A stretch of 13,770 nucleotides of DNA from Halobacteriovorax sp. (GTDB lineage Bacteria; Bdellovibrionota; Bacteriovoracia; Bacteriovoracales; Bacteriovoracaceae). The stretch covers positions 1 to 13,770 of the forward strand of contig NZAF01000146.1 of the NCBI GenBank assembly GCA_002686115.1, read 5' to 3'. The position numbers and the translations under genes are program-made. Of the stretch, positions 7,623 to 13,770 are shown piece by piece. Each line of letters opens with the position of its first letter. Within the stretch, counting starts at the first letter, position 1. The notes under the pieces are model-generated. The model was not told the origin of the DNA and did not search any database. It saw only the letters and a program-made list of their open reading frames with translations.

Positions 7623-8054
7623 TTATTCTTTATAGTCAAAATTAGTTTTCACATCAGTGATGCCAAATATTTTCCATACGCCTTCTTCTTTTTTCATTTC
7701 AGCGATCTTTCTAATATTAACAGCGACACTACCTGACTCTTTTTGTACGGAATATGGAGCATCATATGCCAGCGAATAAGTTAAAAAACACTTATCATCG
7801 ATGCATCTTTTTGCATTAATTTTAAATTTGCTCATCTTAAAAGATTTGGCTTCGTTTATCTTTTCTAAATATTTTCCTTCTTCGGCCAATGCTTCTTCTA
7901 ATATCTCACCAGCAAGATATTCCTTAAAGTCGTCAGCGCTAAATTCTTGGCTAAATCTCTTTGAGACAAAATCTCTTAAAACAAGTTCTGGGGTTGATTT
8001 CTTGGTACATGATATTAAAAATGTAAATACTAGTAGAATAATTGAAATTTTCAT
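7623..8054 (-). CDS. Small lipoprotein, possibly with an NTF2-like domain
   Basis: The start is the ATG at 8054, preceded by AAGAAGAG, giving 143 residues. A longer in-frame start at 8129 would read back into the upstream gene and hide the signal peptide. The signal segment ends FLISC with lipidated C16. The mature part begins with a helical stretch (TPELVLRDFVSKRFS) and ends with strands including GVWKIFGITDV, an order seen in NTF2-like or DUF4878-type lipoproteins; this is a weak fold guess. Two cysteines near the middle (KRCIDDKCFL) are close enough to form a disulfide. It sits 13 bp after the membrane gene ending at 8068 and is presumably cotranscribed with it. Confidence 0.78.
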   Translation of the reverse strand: MKISIILLVFTFLISCTKKSTPELVLRDFVSKRFSQEFSADDFKEYLAGEILEEALAEEGKYLEKINEAKSFKMSKFKINAKRCIDDKCFLTYSLAYDAPYSVQKESGSVAVNIRKIAEMKKEEGVWKIFGITDVKTNFDYKE

Positions 8055-8067
8055 AGGCTCTTCTTTT

Positions 8068-8766
8068 TTATACAAATCCTCTTCGATACTTAATTTGGTA
8101 AAACTCTGACCAATCAAGTTCTTGATCAACGGACTTGTCTGTAACTCTTAGTCCTATTCCATTATGATATTTAGTGACGACTTTTCCAATACATGTAAAA
8201 ACATGCCTCTTATATTTGAAAACGACCTTAACTTCGCCTTTTATATGATTTTCATTTGTATGAACTACGAATGAGCGCTCATCGAGTTTTGAGAGTGTTC
8301 CTTTGATCGCTTTTCCCTTTCTCGTATCAAAAAGCTCAACTTCTACATCATTATAATCTTCTACAAAAAGAGAACCTAATTCAAAATTTGGATTATATAT
8401 TGAACTTTTCAACTCTTCTGCAAAGATCGATATAAAGTTATATGAAACAATTAGATATATAACATTTAGTATTAGAAGAATTTTATCAAAACCAATGATG
8501 AATATTGTAAATGTCTTATAAAAAATAAAGATACTAAACATCATAAGAAGATAGATAGAATATTTCTTCACGTTATAAATAGACATTATCAAAAAGAGTG
8601 AATACATAAGCAGATAAGGCATTCCAATCATTAAGCCTTTAAGGCGATTGATATTCAAAGCTGATATATCCGCATCAAGAGCATATACAATATGTAAGTG
8701 AACAATAGACAAGATCACAAACATGATTAGCTTATAAATTATTGGACTACGTGCTACTACCTTCAA
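8068..8766 (-). CDS. Four-helix membrane protein with degenerate PilZ-like C-terminal domain
   Basis: The 232-residue protein has four hydrophobic helices (about 12-30, 47-64, 70-92, 95-115) followed by a soluble domain. Residues 140-210 resemble a PilZ beta-barrel: KGTLSKLDERSFVV for the strand-turn-strand, GEVKVVFKYK, then GKVV and GIGLRVTD. The RxxxR motif that binds c-di-GMP in PilZ domains is not seen, so binding is doubtful. The TTG at 8766 is the likely start: GTAGG lies 8-10 bases upstream and an in-frame TAA follows closely upstream. It is the first gene of the unit 8766-7241 and diverges from the ferredoxin gene. The PilZ assignment is a pattern-based inference. Confidence 0.7.
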   Translation of the reverse strand: MKVVARSPIIYKLIMFVILSIVHLHIVYALDADISALNINRLKGLMIGMPYLLMYSLFLIMSIYNVKKYSIYLLMMFSIFIFYKTFTIFIIGFDKILLILNVIYLIVSYNFISIFAEELKSSIYNPNFELGSLFVEDYNDVEVELFDTRKGKAIKGTLSKLDERSFVVHTNENHIKGEVKVVFKYKRHVFTCIGKVVTKYHNGIGLRVTDKSVDQELDWSEFYQIKYRRGFV

Positions 8767-8856
8767 GAATTACCTACTCTATTATCATTAAAAAATAATA
8801 TCGTTTAATGTTATCATATAGATAGTTATAAGCTCAATGAATATAAAAAGGCTAGA

Positions 8857-9048
8857 ATGGACTATTTTTTAGAAATTACTTCAAGATGTGTTAACTGTGA
8901 TAATTGCAGGTTAATTTGCCCGGAGAATTCAATTTTTAAGAATAATGAAGACTATTTTATTGATACTTGGAGCTGCACTCTTTGTCATGCTTGTATTGAA
9001 GTCTGTCCCGTCGACTCTATAAAAGAGAACATTAAAAAGAGTGAATAA
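8857..9048 (+). CDS. Small 2[4Fe-4S] ferredoxin
   Basis: The 63-residue protein has two classic C-x2-C-x2-C-x3-C-P motifs: C11, C14, C17, C21 and C40, C43, C46, C50. Each would bind part of two cubane clusters, so this is a bacterial-type low-potential electron carrier. There is no signal peptide, so it is cytoplasmic. The ATG is preceded by AAAGG at good spacing. No partner oxidoreductase is nearby. Its 3' end overlaps the convergent murU gene by 17 bp, with no terminator between them. The family call is certain; the redox partner is unknown. Confidence 0.95.
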   Translation: MDYFLEITSRCVNCDNCRLICPENSIFKNNEDYFIDTWSCTLCHACIEVCPVDSIKENIKKSE

Positions 9049-9856
9049 GTTTTTGATATCTAATTTCTCTTCTTTCAAAGTCTAATATAAATTCATCATT
9101 CATCATGTTAATTTGATTGTTTTGACATTCAATTGTGACATTATTTCTTTTTAAAAAACTATTCATCTGATTTTCTTCAATTGATTTTTTCATACTAGAA
9201 ACATATCTATCAATTGTGCCAAAATCCCAATAATCACTATCTGGTGCCTCTCTCATTAAAACAGTTTTTTCTTTATAGTTACAAACTGTATTAAAAAAAC
9301 TTGAGGGACCATTTTTAAGATCTAACTTCTCAAGGTCTAACAGTCCTACACCAGAATAAGTATAATAAGAGTTTTCTTTCGGTGAATCTATATCCACTAA
9401 TTGATTATTACTTATCACTGTTTCATTATAACCACTATGACCATCGACCTTTATAGCGAGAAGATACGCACATGCATCTTTCTGACTCATCTCACTTATC
9501 ATTTCATTTATAAAAGAATGTTTAAAAAATAAGAACTGGTCCGCATTAATAATTAATACTTTTTCATCTATCTCATATTTTGATTTAAGATTATGTATAC
9601 AACCACCACTTCCGAGTATTTCCTTTTCTGGCAATACCTCTACATTTTTATCTTTAGCCCAATTCATAATCTGATCAGATAAGTGATGTGCATTAAGAAA
9701 TATTTCGGAAATTCCAATTTCTGCCAAATAATCTAATTGCAAGTCAAGTATGGTCTTATCAAAAATAGGCCACAGGGGCTTGGGAAGTAACTTACCAATC
9801 TCTCCCATCCTTGTTCCATGTCCGGCACTTGCAATAAAGCATTTGCGCAATTTCAT
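9032..9856 (-). CDS. murU: Sugar-1-phosphate nucleotidyltransferase, probable MurNAc-1-P uridylyltransferase
   Basis: MurU joins MurNAc-1-phosphate and UTP to UDP-MurNAc in the wall-recycling route that bypasses de novo synthesis. The 274-residue sequence has the nucleotide loop SAGHGTRM (10-17), KLLPKPL (22-28) with K26, ILGSGG (80-85), metal-binding NAD with D106, and YWDFGT (209-214). The first 225 residues cover the usual MurU length; about 50 extra residues follow. The ATG at 9856 shares one base with the stop of the kinase gene (TAATG) and has AGAGGA upstream. The adjacent AmgK-type kinase gives the main support for MurU over other NTP transferases such as mannose-1-P guanylyltransferase. 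Confidence 0.78.
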   Translation of the reverse strand: MKLRKCFIASAGHGTRMGEIGKLLPKPLWPIFDKTILDLQLDYLAEIGISEIFLNAHHLSDQIMNWAKDKNVEVLPEKEILGSGGCIHNLKSKYEIDEKVLIINADQFLFFKHSFINEMISEMSQKDACAYLLAIKVDGHSGYNETVISNNQLVDIDSPKENSYYTYSGVGLLDLEKLDLKNGPSSFFNTVCNYKEKTVLMREAPDSDYWDFGTIDRYVSSMKKSIEENQMNSFLKRNNVTIECQNNQINMMNDEFILDFERREIRYQKLIHSF

Positions 9857-10776
9857 TACAAGTTTCCTCTTTTGATTTTAGCTACAAGTTTTTCAAATGC
9901 TTTTTCTTCAATATTTTCTGACAACTCTTCAAGCGTCTTTATCGCAGTAGGTATATACTTAAGATAGTCTTCTTTTTCCTTTTCATAATTCAAAAAGGCA
10001 TAGCTGCCTAAGGCTTTTAGAATTCTTTGATAAGCTATAATTTGATAATCCCTCATATATTCATCGTAAGAATCATAGTGTGTATCTATGTCAAAATAAT
10101 ATTTTCGCAATTCTTCTTTATTTTTGTGCTCGAAATATGGATCTTCTATAAAAGAGACAGTGTCATAAAGCGATGGTCCAATCATTGAATCCTGAAAATC
10201 TATATGTATAAGCTCATCTGATTTAATCATTAAATTTTTTGAATGATAATCTCTATGACATATTACTAATTTTTTCTGGAAGACATTTTTTATTAATTTA
10301 TCGATCTCTTCAATTTCATTCAATTCTGTTAAATTTAAATGTCTTTTCAAAAAATATTCATTCGCAACATTAAGCTCAAAGTTAAGTTTTTTATCATCAA
10401 ACTTTTTCTGTGAAAATATATTTAAGTTCTTATCTATTGATTGGTACTTATCTATATCATTCAAAGCTTTTTTTACTAGTTTTTCATTTCCATTTATTTT
10501 GTCATCAAATAGATGCTTATCTCCAATATCTTCTAATAATATGAAGCTTGCGTCCCTATCATCATTATATATTTTGGGTATGCGTAACCTGTTGCCTAGT
10601 ACTTCTGACATTCTTATATAGTCAACTACCTGTTGTGACCTTGGGCCATCCACAACAATGACATAAGAATTACTATTATTTTTTACTCTATAATATTTTC
10701 GTGAAGATGCATCACCTTTCATGATATCAATCTGATATGTATCATCTAATATTTTTTTAACAAGTTCTTCTATCAA
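9856..10776 (-). CDS. amgK: Anomeric sugar kinase, probable MurNAc/GlcNAc kinase
   Basis: AmgK phosphorylates MurNAc (and GlcNAc) at the anomeric carbon, supplying MurU. The 306-residue protein has the aminoglycoside-phosphotransferase fold. GDASSRKYYRV (21-31) forms the N-lobe, LLEDIG (80-85) the hinge, HRDYHSKNLM (174-183) the catalytic loop with D176 and N181, and DFQD (193-196) the metal site. GPSLYD (200-205) follows as in known AmgK proteins. The start is TTG at 10776, overlapping the upstream stop as TTGA; AGAGGA is about 10 bases upstream. The next gene is murU, overlapping by one base, the order known from Pseudomonas-type recycling. A homoserine or choline kinase is less likely given the DFQD and GPSLYD context. 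Confidence 0.82.
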   Translation of the reverse strand: MIEELVKKILDDTYQIDIMKGDASSRKYYRVKNNSNSYVIVVDGPRSQQVVDYIRMSEVLGNRLRIPKIYNDDRDASFILLEDIGDKHLFDDKINGNEKLVKKALNDIDKYQSIDKNLNIFSQKKFDDKKLNFELNVANEYFLKRHLNLTELNEIEEIDKLIKNVFQKKLVICHRDYHSKNLMIKSDELIHIDFQDSMIGPSLYDTVSFIEDPYFEHKNKEELRKYYFDIDTHYDSYDEYMRDYQIIAYQRILKALGSYAFLNYEKEKEDYLKYIPTAIKTLEELSENIEEKAFEKLVAKIKRGNL

Positions 10777-11531
10777 AATGAGATTATCCTCTTTCTAAAT
10801 TTATAAAAATCTCTACTGGCACTTCTTTCATACTCAAGAAGATTATCTCGTCTGGTCGAAACATAATTTTTAAACATATACTCAAGTTTTGGTAAAATAC
10901 TTGGTGTCTCATATAGTAATGCAAAATCAATTGAGTTCTTATTTTGCAACTGAATCCATAACAATCGTGACTCAGGATCAAAACCTGCTCTTTTCAATAC
11001 TTCATAAGTAAGTATGTTCATCTTATTCATAGTTTCAATATCAATCTGAGATAATAGTAATACCTTATCTAAACTTATATCTTCAAATGGAGTTACTATA
11101 TTTTTCTTATATATCAACAAGTTACTTTTTAAGATTTCATACGCAATTATTGAGACAAATACATCTTCAGATCTAACATAACTTTTTAACAAGCCCTTTG
11201 ATAAAAATATATAACCACCAGGCAGAGAAAAGAATATTGGTCTAGAGTCTTTGATCCAATATACATTTAGTTTTCTCTTATCAAATAAAGATTCATTATT
11301 AGATATTATTCTATTTGATATTTTCGAAAGATACTTATTAGTTCGATAGCTTACTTTGTACACATATCCTTTATTATTTTTAATAAAATTAACTGCCAAT
11401 TGTTTTAAATGCTTTTGATAATCGTCTACAGAGAATTCTCTCTCTGCATTATATGGAAATTCTACATCATTCTTTACAGAACATGATGTCGATAAAATTA
11501 GAATAACGTTTAATAATAAAAACAAGCGCAT
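10773..11531 (-). CDS. Lipoprotein with degenerate M48 peptidase fold (likely inactive)
   Basis: The 252-residue protein has a signal peptide ending LSTSC, with C17 as the lipid site. Residues 102-115 (SLPGGYIFLSKGLL) match the strand and turn before the M48 active-site helix. The helix itself reads AYEILK (130-135), where the family has AHE..H, so both zinc histidines are lost (Y131, K135) and only the glutamate remains. AGFDP (182-186) matches the conserved AGYDP, and ETPS (208-211) replaces the usual STHPS. The E-x-x-x-D third ligand, about 14 residues before AGFDP, is also absent. It is therefore probably a non-catalytic relative of BepA/LoiP-type proteins. It is first in an operon with amgK and murU, overlapping amgK by 4 bp. 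No Shine-Dalgarno is visible before the ATG. Confidence 0.8.
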   Translation of the reverse strand: MRLFLLLNVILILSTSCSVKNDVEFPYNAEREFSVDDYQKHLKQLAVNFIKNNKGYVYKVSYRTNKYLSKISNRIISNNESLFDKRKLNVYWIKDSRPIFFSLPGGYIFLSKGLLKSYVRSEDVFVSIIAYEILKSNLLIYKKNIVTPFEDISLDKVLLLSQIDIETMNKMNILTYEVLKRAGFDPESRLLWIQLQNKNSIDFALLYETPSILPKLEYMFKNYVSTRRDNLLEYERSASRDFYKFRKRIISF

Positions 11532-11537
11532 TAGATA

Positions 11538-11543
11538 ATTATA
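11538..11543 (-). promoter_or_regulatory. Candidate -10 element, leaderless arrangement
   Basis: The minus strand reads TATAAT, followed by six bases (TATCTA) and then the ATG at 11531. A transcript from this box would start at or next to the ATG. No good -35 hexamer is visible; the upstream DNA is a T-rich terminator tail. Confidence 0.4.
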
Positions 11544-11560
11544 ATTAATAAGTAATAATA

Positions 11561-11587
11561 AAAAAAGGGCTTCATAAGAAGCCCTTT
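11561..11587 (-). terminator. Rho-independent terminator of the LysM gene
   Basis: GGGCTTC (11567-11573), loop ATAA, and GAAGCCC (11578-11584) form a 7-bp stem, followed on the minus strand by at least six T. It lies 29 bp after the LysM stop codon and separates that gene from the lipoprotein-amgK-murU operon. Confidence 0.93.
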
Positions 11588-11615
11588 AAATATATCTAAA
11601 AAAATTTATATCTCT

Positions 11616-12296
11616 TTATAGACCTTCAGAAGCAATATCTCTTTCTTCAGGTACGTAATATAGAGTAAATCCTGCAAAGATAAGGTTAGGATCTTTAATC
11701 ATATCTCTATTATTATCCCAAATCTTTCTCCACTTACTTTGAGTACCATATTTATCATTTGAAATAGTACCTAAAGTTTCTCCAGATCTAATTAAATGTG
11801 GAAGTCCATTTGGAGCCCATCTAAAACCATTTGAGTTGTAAGTTAGTCTATCTCCTGGCTGTAGACCATCTGCAAGAACACCACTATTCATAGATTGAAG
11901 TTCTCTCCATCTACCATAGTCACCGTATAATTTAAAAGCAATCCACATTAGTGTTTCACCTTGTTGAACTTCGTATGTGTCAGAACCACCCATATTTACT
12001 TCTGGCGCTGCAGCTACAGGCATTGACTCAGTCATTGGTTGCTCATCAGCACTTACCATTTCTGGCTCTTCAGTAACCAGTTGAGTATCTGATGGCATTT
12101 CCACTTCATCATCACTAGCAAACATATCACCTGACTCTTCACCTTCATCAACGATAAAGTCTGAATCATCTAAACCTAAGTCATCTAGGCTCTCTTCTGT
12201 TTGTACTGTTTCATCTTGTGCTTTTTTCTTGTTAGAACATGATGTCATTCCACCAGCAAGTCCAAGCATTAATAAAAGAACTAAAATATTTTTCAC
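11616..12296 (-). CDS. Lipoprotein with two LysM peptidoglycan-binding domains
   Basis: The 226-residue protein has a signal peptide ending GMTSC with lipidated C20. A very acidic, low-complexity linker follows (about 28-100), then two LysM domains. The first is about 107-153 (YEVQQGETLMWIAFKLYGD start) and the second about 167-215 (HLIRSGETLGTISNDKYG start). LysM domains bind N-acetylglucosamine in peptidoglycan, so this lipoprotein probably ties a membrane to the wall. No catalytic domain is present. The start is GTG at 12296, chosen because of the very strong Shine-Dalgarno AAAGGGGG just upstream (12301-12308). It is monocistronic, with its own terminator, and diverges from the gene at 12401. 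Confidence 0.93.
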   Translation of the reverse strand: MKNILVLLLMLGLAGGMTSCSNKKKAQDETVQTEESLDDLGLDDSDFIVDEGEESGDMFASDDEVEMPSDTQLVTEEPEMVSADEQPMTESMPVAAAPEVNMGGSDTYEVQQGETLMWIAFKLYGDYGRWRELQSMNSGVLADGLQPGDRLTYNSNGFRWAPNGLPHLIRSGETLGTISNDKYGTQSKWRKIWDNNRDMIKDPNLIFAGFTLYYVPEERDIASEGL

Positions 12297-12311
12297 GTTG
12301 CCCCCTTTAAT

Positions 12312-12325
12312 GGATTCACCAATCC
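12312..12325. promoter_or_regulatory. Short hairpin just upstream of the LysM ribosome site
   Basis: GGATT-CACC-AATCC is a perfect 5-bp dyad with a 4-base loop, three bases upstream of the LysM Shine-Dalgarno on the minus strand. It may stabilise the mRNA 5' end or affect ribosome access. Weak evidence. Confidence 0.3.
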
Positions 12326-12364
12326 TTTCGGTTCAATTCTTTAAACCCTTAGATTTTCTCACGG

Positions 12365-12394
12365 TAGACTTTAAATAACAGTTGATGGTAATAT
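12365..12394 (+). promoter_or_regulatory. Candidate promoter of the gene at 12401, leaderless arrangement
   Basis: TAGACT (12365-12370, 4 of 6 matches to the -35 consensus), an 18-base spacer and TAATAT (12389-12394) form a sigma-70-like promoter. The -10 ends six bases before the ATG at 12401, so transcription should start at or next to the start codon. Confidence 0.4.
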
Positions 12395-12400
12395 TTTCCC

Positions 12401-13411
12401 ATGTGCACAAAATTAATCTCCCTTTTTACTCTACTATTATTGTCAAATATTTCGATGGCACAGTCGATTATTGATGCATTTACTGACAACGAACAGCAAG
12501 AAGTCGCTGAATATGACTTAACTGAAGAAACTGTACTGAAGCACTCAATCTCTAAAAGAATATATCTCCTTACGAATGAAGAAAATTCTTTCGCTGAAGG
12601 AGATTACGTTACAATGCTTCTAGGGAGAAAACCTGTCGTCAGAGGTCTCATCGCAAAAAACACAAAAAAAGGTGCTGCTTTTAAAGTTACCAAAGTTTAT
12701 TCTGGCGAATTATTTAATGCAATTGTTCCTCAAACAAGAGTTCAAATAATTAGAGGAGACGATAGTTTCTTTAGACTTAAAAAGCCTGAACAAAAAGAAG
12801 AAGAAGTTAAGATTGAAAGTGAAGAAGATCTTTTTGATGAAACAGACCTTTTAGATGAAAACGAGTACGAAGAGGAAAGTAAGGGCGGCAGTATAAAAAA
12901 TGACAATATGATCTTCTTTGGTTTTGGCTACGCTAAAAGCTTTAATCCACAATCTTTTACTGTCGATGGATCAACTGCTACTGCCTCCGGTGGGGATGAG
13001 ACAAATGCCATTCAATTAAATGGTAGCTACGCTTATCAAATGATTAAAAATGTATGGATAGAAGGTGTTGTCGGTAGGCATGATGTTTCTGATTGGCCTC
13101 ATACTGGTCTTCAAACGACTATCTGGGAATTTACTGGAAGAATTAAGTATCTTATTAATGGACCTGCTTATACATTTTTCCTACCTTATATAGGCTTTCA
13201 AATTAAAAGACTTGATTCACCTAGTGCAGGTAGTGATGCCGAAGGGATTGAACAGGCTCAAAAAGTTGCAGAGCTTCAAGATGTTGCCGAAGCTGAAGAT
13301 CAAACAGTGGCAATTGGTGTTACATTTTTAAGAAGACTTGTTCCTGGGTGGTTCATCAAAGCCGACATAGGAACTGACATATTAGCTTTTGGACTTGCCC
13401 TTGAATTCTAA
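12401..13411 (+). CDS. Exported beta-rich protein, probable outer-membrane barrel
   Basis: The 336-residue protein has a signal peptide (1-20, ending SMA) for signal peptidase I. An N-terminal beta-rich domain (about 45-125) is followed by an acidic linker (129-160). Residues 168-336 alternate aromatic and polar positions, as in outer-membrane strands (FFGFGYAKSF, VWIEGVVGRH, FFLPYIGFQIKR). The protein ends in GLALEF, a terminal phenylalanine of the kind recognised by the BAM machinery. I do not recognise a named family. The ATG at 12401 is the only start, since in-frame stops precede it closely, and it lacks a clear Shine-Dalgarno. It diverges from the LysM lipoprotein gene and runs into the small lipoprotein gene. 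Confidence 0.8.
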   Translation: MCTKLISLFTLLLLSNISMAQSIIDAFTDNEQQEVAEYDLTEETVLKHSISKRIYLLTNEENSFAEGDYVTMLLGRKPVVRGLIAKNTKKGAAFKVTKVYSGELFNAIVPQTRVQIIRGDDSFFRLKKPEQKEEEVKIESEEDLFDETDLLDENEYEEESKGGSIKNDNMIFFGFGYAKSFNPQSFTVDGSTATASGGDETNAIQLNGSYAYQMIKNVWIEGVVGRHDVSDWPHTGLQTTIWEFTGRIKYLINGPAYTFFLPYIGFQIKRLDSPSAGSDAEGIEQAQKVAELQDVAEAEDQTVAIGVTFLRRLVPGWFIKADIGTDILAFGLALEF

Positions 13412-13598
13412 AAAACCTTTTCTATTTCTTATCAGTTTATTTTTTATCACTGGCTGTGGTGTAAAGAGTATACCAGTTTCAAAAAATAAAACTCAGTCTA
13501 TAGAAGCAACCTATCAAAAAGAATTTCAAGATCAATTAAAATTCAATGAAAAAGTAAACAAAGAACAAGAAAAGAAAAAATCTAAAAAAGATCAATAA
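13401..13598 (+). CDS. Small lysine-rich lipoprotein
   Basis: The product is 65 residues if TTG at 13401 is the start. GGA lies seven bases upstream, and the protein then begins MNSKKPFLFL, a normal signal peptide; TTG at 13389 or 13395 is also possible. The lipobox is ITGC with C19. The mature part is polar, helical and ends in a lysine/glutamate-rich tail. The CGVKS start of the mature part recalls the small LPS-export lipoprotein LptM, but the rest does not match, so I give no name. It overlaps the preceding gene by 11 bp and folK by one base. Confidence 0.72.
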   Translation: MNSKKPFLFLISLFFITGCGVKSIPVSKNKTQSIEATYQKEFQDQLKFNEKVNKEQEKKKSKKDQ

Positions 13599-13770
13599 TG
13601 AGTTTAGTAATTGCCCTTGGCTCTAACATTGGTGACAAAGAAAAGAATCTAAAAGAGGCTATCTCTCATCTCACTAAAGCTTTTGGTAAGCCAATTTCGA
13701 CAAGTAATATTTATTGCTCTGAACCATATGGTGAGATCTCTCAAGATGATTTTCTCAATATGTGCATAGA
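13598..13770 (+). CDS. folK: 2-amino-4-hydroxy-6-hydroxymethyldihydropteridine pyrophosphokinase (5' part)
   Basis: FolK transfers pyrophosphate from ATP to 6-hydroxymethyl-dihydropterin in folate synthesis. The first 57 residues are visible and the gene runs off the right edge. The start MSLVIALGSNIGD, the helix with NLKEAISHL, and IYCSEPYGEISQDDFLN match the conserved N-terminal half of the family. The ATG shares one base with the lipoprotein stop (TAATG), indicating translational coupling. The product is cytoplasmic, so the link to the upstream envelope genes is probably only positional. Confidence 0.95.
   Translation, partial: MSLVIALGSNIGDKEKNLKEAISHLTKAFGKPISTSNIYCSEPYGEISQDDFLNMCI

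Noticed and set aside
7364..8109. Plus-strand open frames at 7364-7561, 7506-7736 and 7801-8109
   Set aside because: All are antisense to minus-strand genes with good lipoprotein or operon evidence; they are hydrophobic shadows of AT-rich coding DNA.
8055..8129. N-terminal extension of the lipoprotein ending at 7623
   Set aside because: It would bury the signal peptide and overlap the upstream gene; ATG 8054 has a ribosome site and a standard lipoprotein start.
8767..8856. Repeated TTATCAT and CATTAAA/TTTAATG dyad between the PilZ-like and ferredoxin genes
   Set aside because: Short, imperfect and in very AT-rich DNA; likely chance, and no convincing promoter pair could be assigned.
10784..10981. 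Minus-strand open frame inside the pseudo-M48 gene
   Set aside because: Different frame of a gene whose M48 landmarks AGFDP and ETPS are read in the main frame across this stretch.

Overview
The window looks like chromosomal DNA of an AT-rich Gram-negative bacterium, most probably a Bdellovibrionota member of the Bacteriovorax/Halobacteriovorax type. This rests on the low GC content (judged by eye), the many small lipoproteins, a sigma-54 activator, an outer-membrane barrel-like protein, frequent TTG starts, and an AmgK/MurU pair. The taxon is inference; no rRNA or other marker is present.

Region 1 (6177 down to 1, minus strand) is one tightly packed operon of six genes. They are a membrane protein resembling M48/M56 metalloproteases but lacking both zinc histidines, a CHASE2 sensor histidine kinase, an NtrC-type sigma-54 response regulator, signal peptidase II (lspA), a cysteine-rich lipoprotein, and an intact HExxH M48 protease that runs off the left edge. 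Junctions are overlapping or at most 15 bp apart. The set reads as an envelope-sensing and lipoprotein/proteolysis module. Upstream of it lies a 189-bp divergent intergenic region with tandem repeats and small hairpins, then a plus-strand endonuclease IV-like TIM-barrel gene (6367-7203) ending in a bidirectional terminator.

Region 2 (7241-8766, minus strand) holds three genes of unknown function: a four-helix membrane protein with a degenerate PilZ-like domain, a small lipoprotein, and a soluble protein. A small 2[4Fe-4S] ferredoxin gene diverges from them (8857-9048).

Region 3 (9032-11531, minus strand) is a three-gene operon. A lipoprotein with the M48 fold pattern but no metal ligands is followed by the sugar kinase AmgK and the nucleotidyltransferase MurU, which together turn free MurNAc into UDP-MurNAc during peptidoglycan recycling.

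Region 4 (11561-13770) holds a LysM-domain lipoprotein on the minus strand with its own terminator. Diverging from it on the plus strand are a secreted or outer-membrane beta-rich protein, a small lysine-rich lipoprotein and the start of folK.

The most notable points are two apparent pseudo-metalloproteases near one intact M48 enzyme, their linkage to lspA, to a two-component system and to wall recycling, and two candidate leaderless genes with identical -10-to-ATG spacing. No tRNA, rRNA, CRISPR array, insertion sequence or phage gene was seen, and no gene-free stretch exceeds 300 bp.
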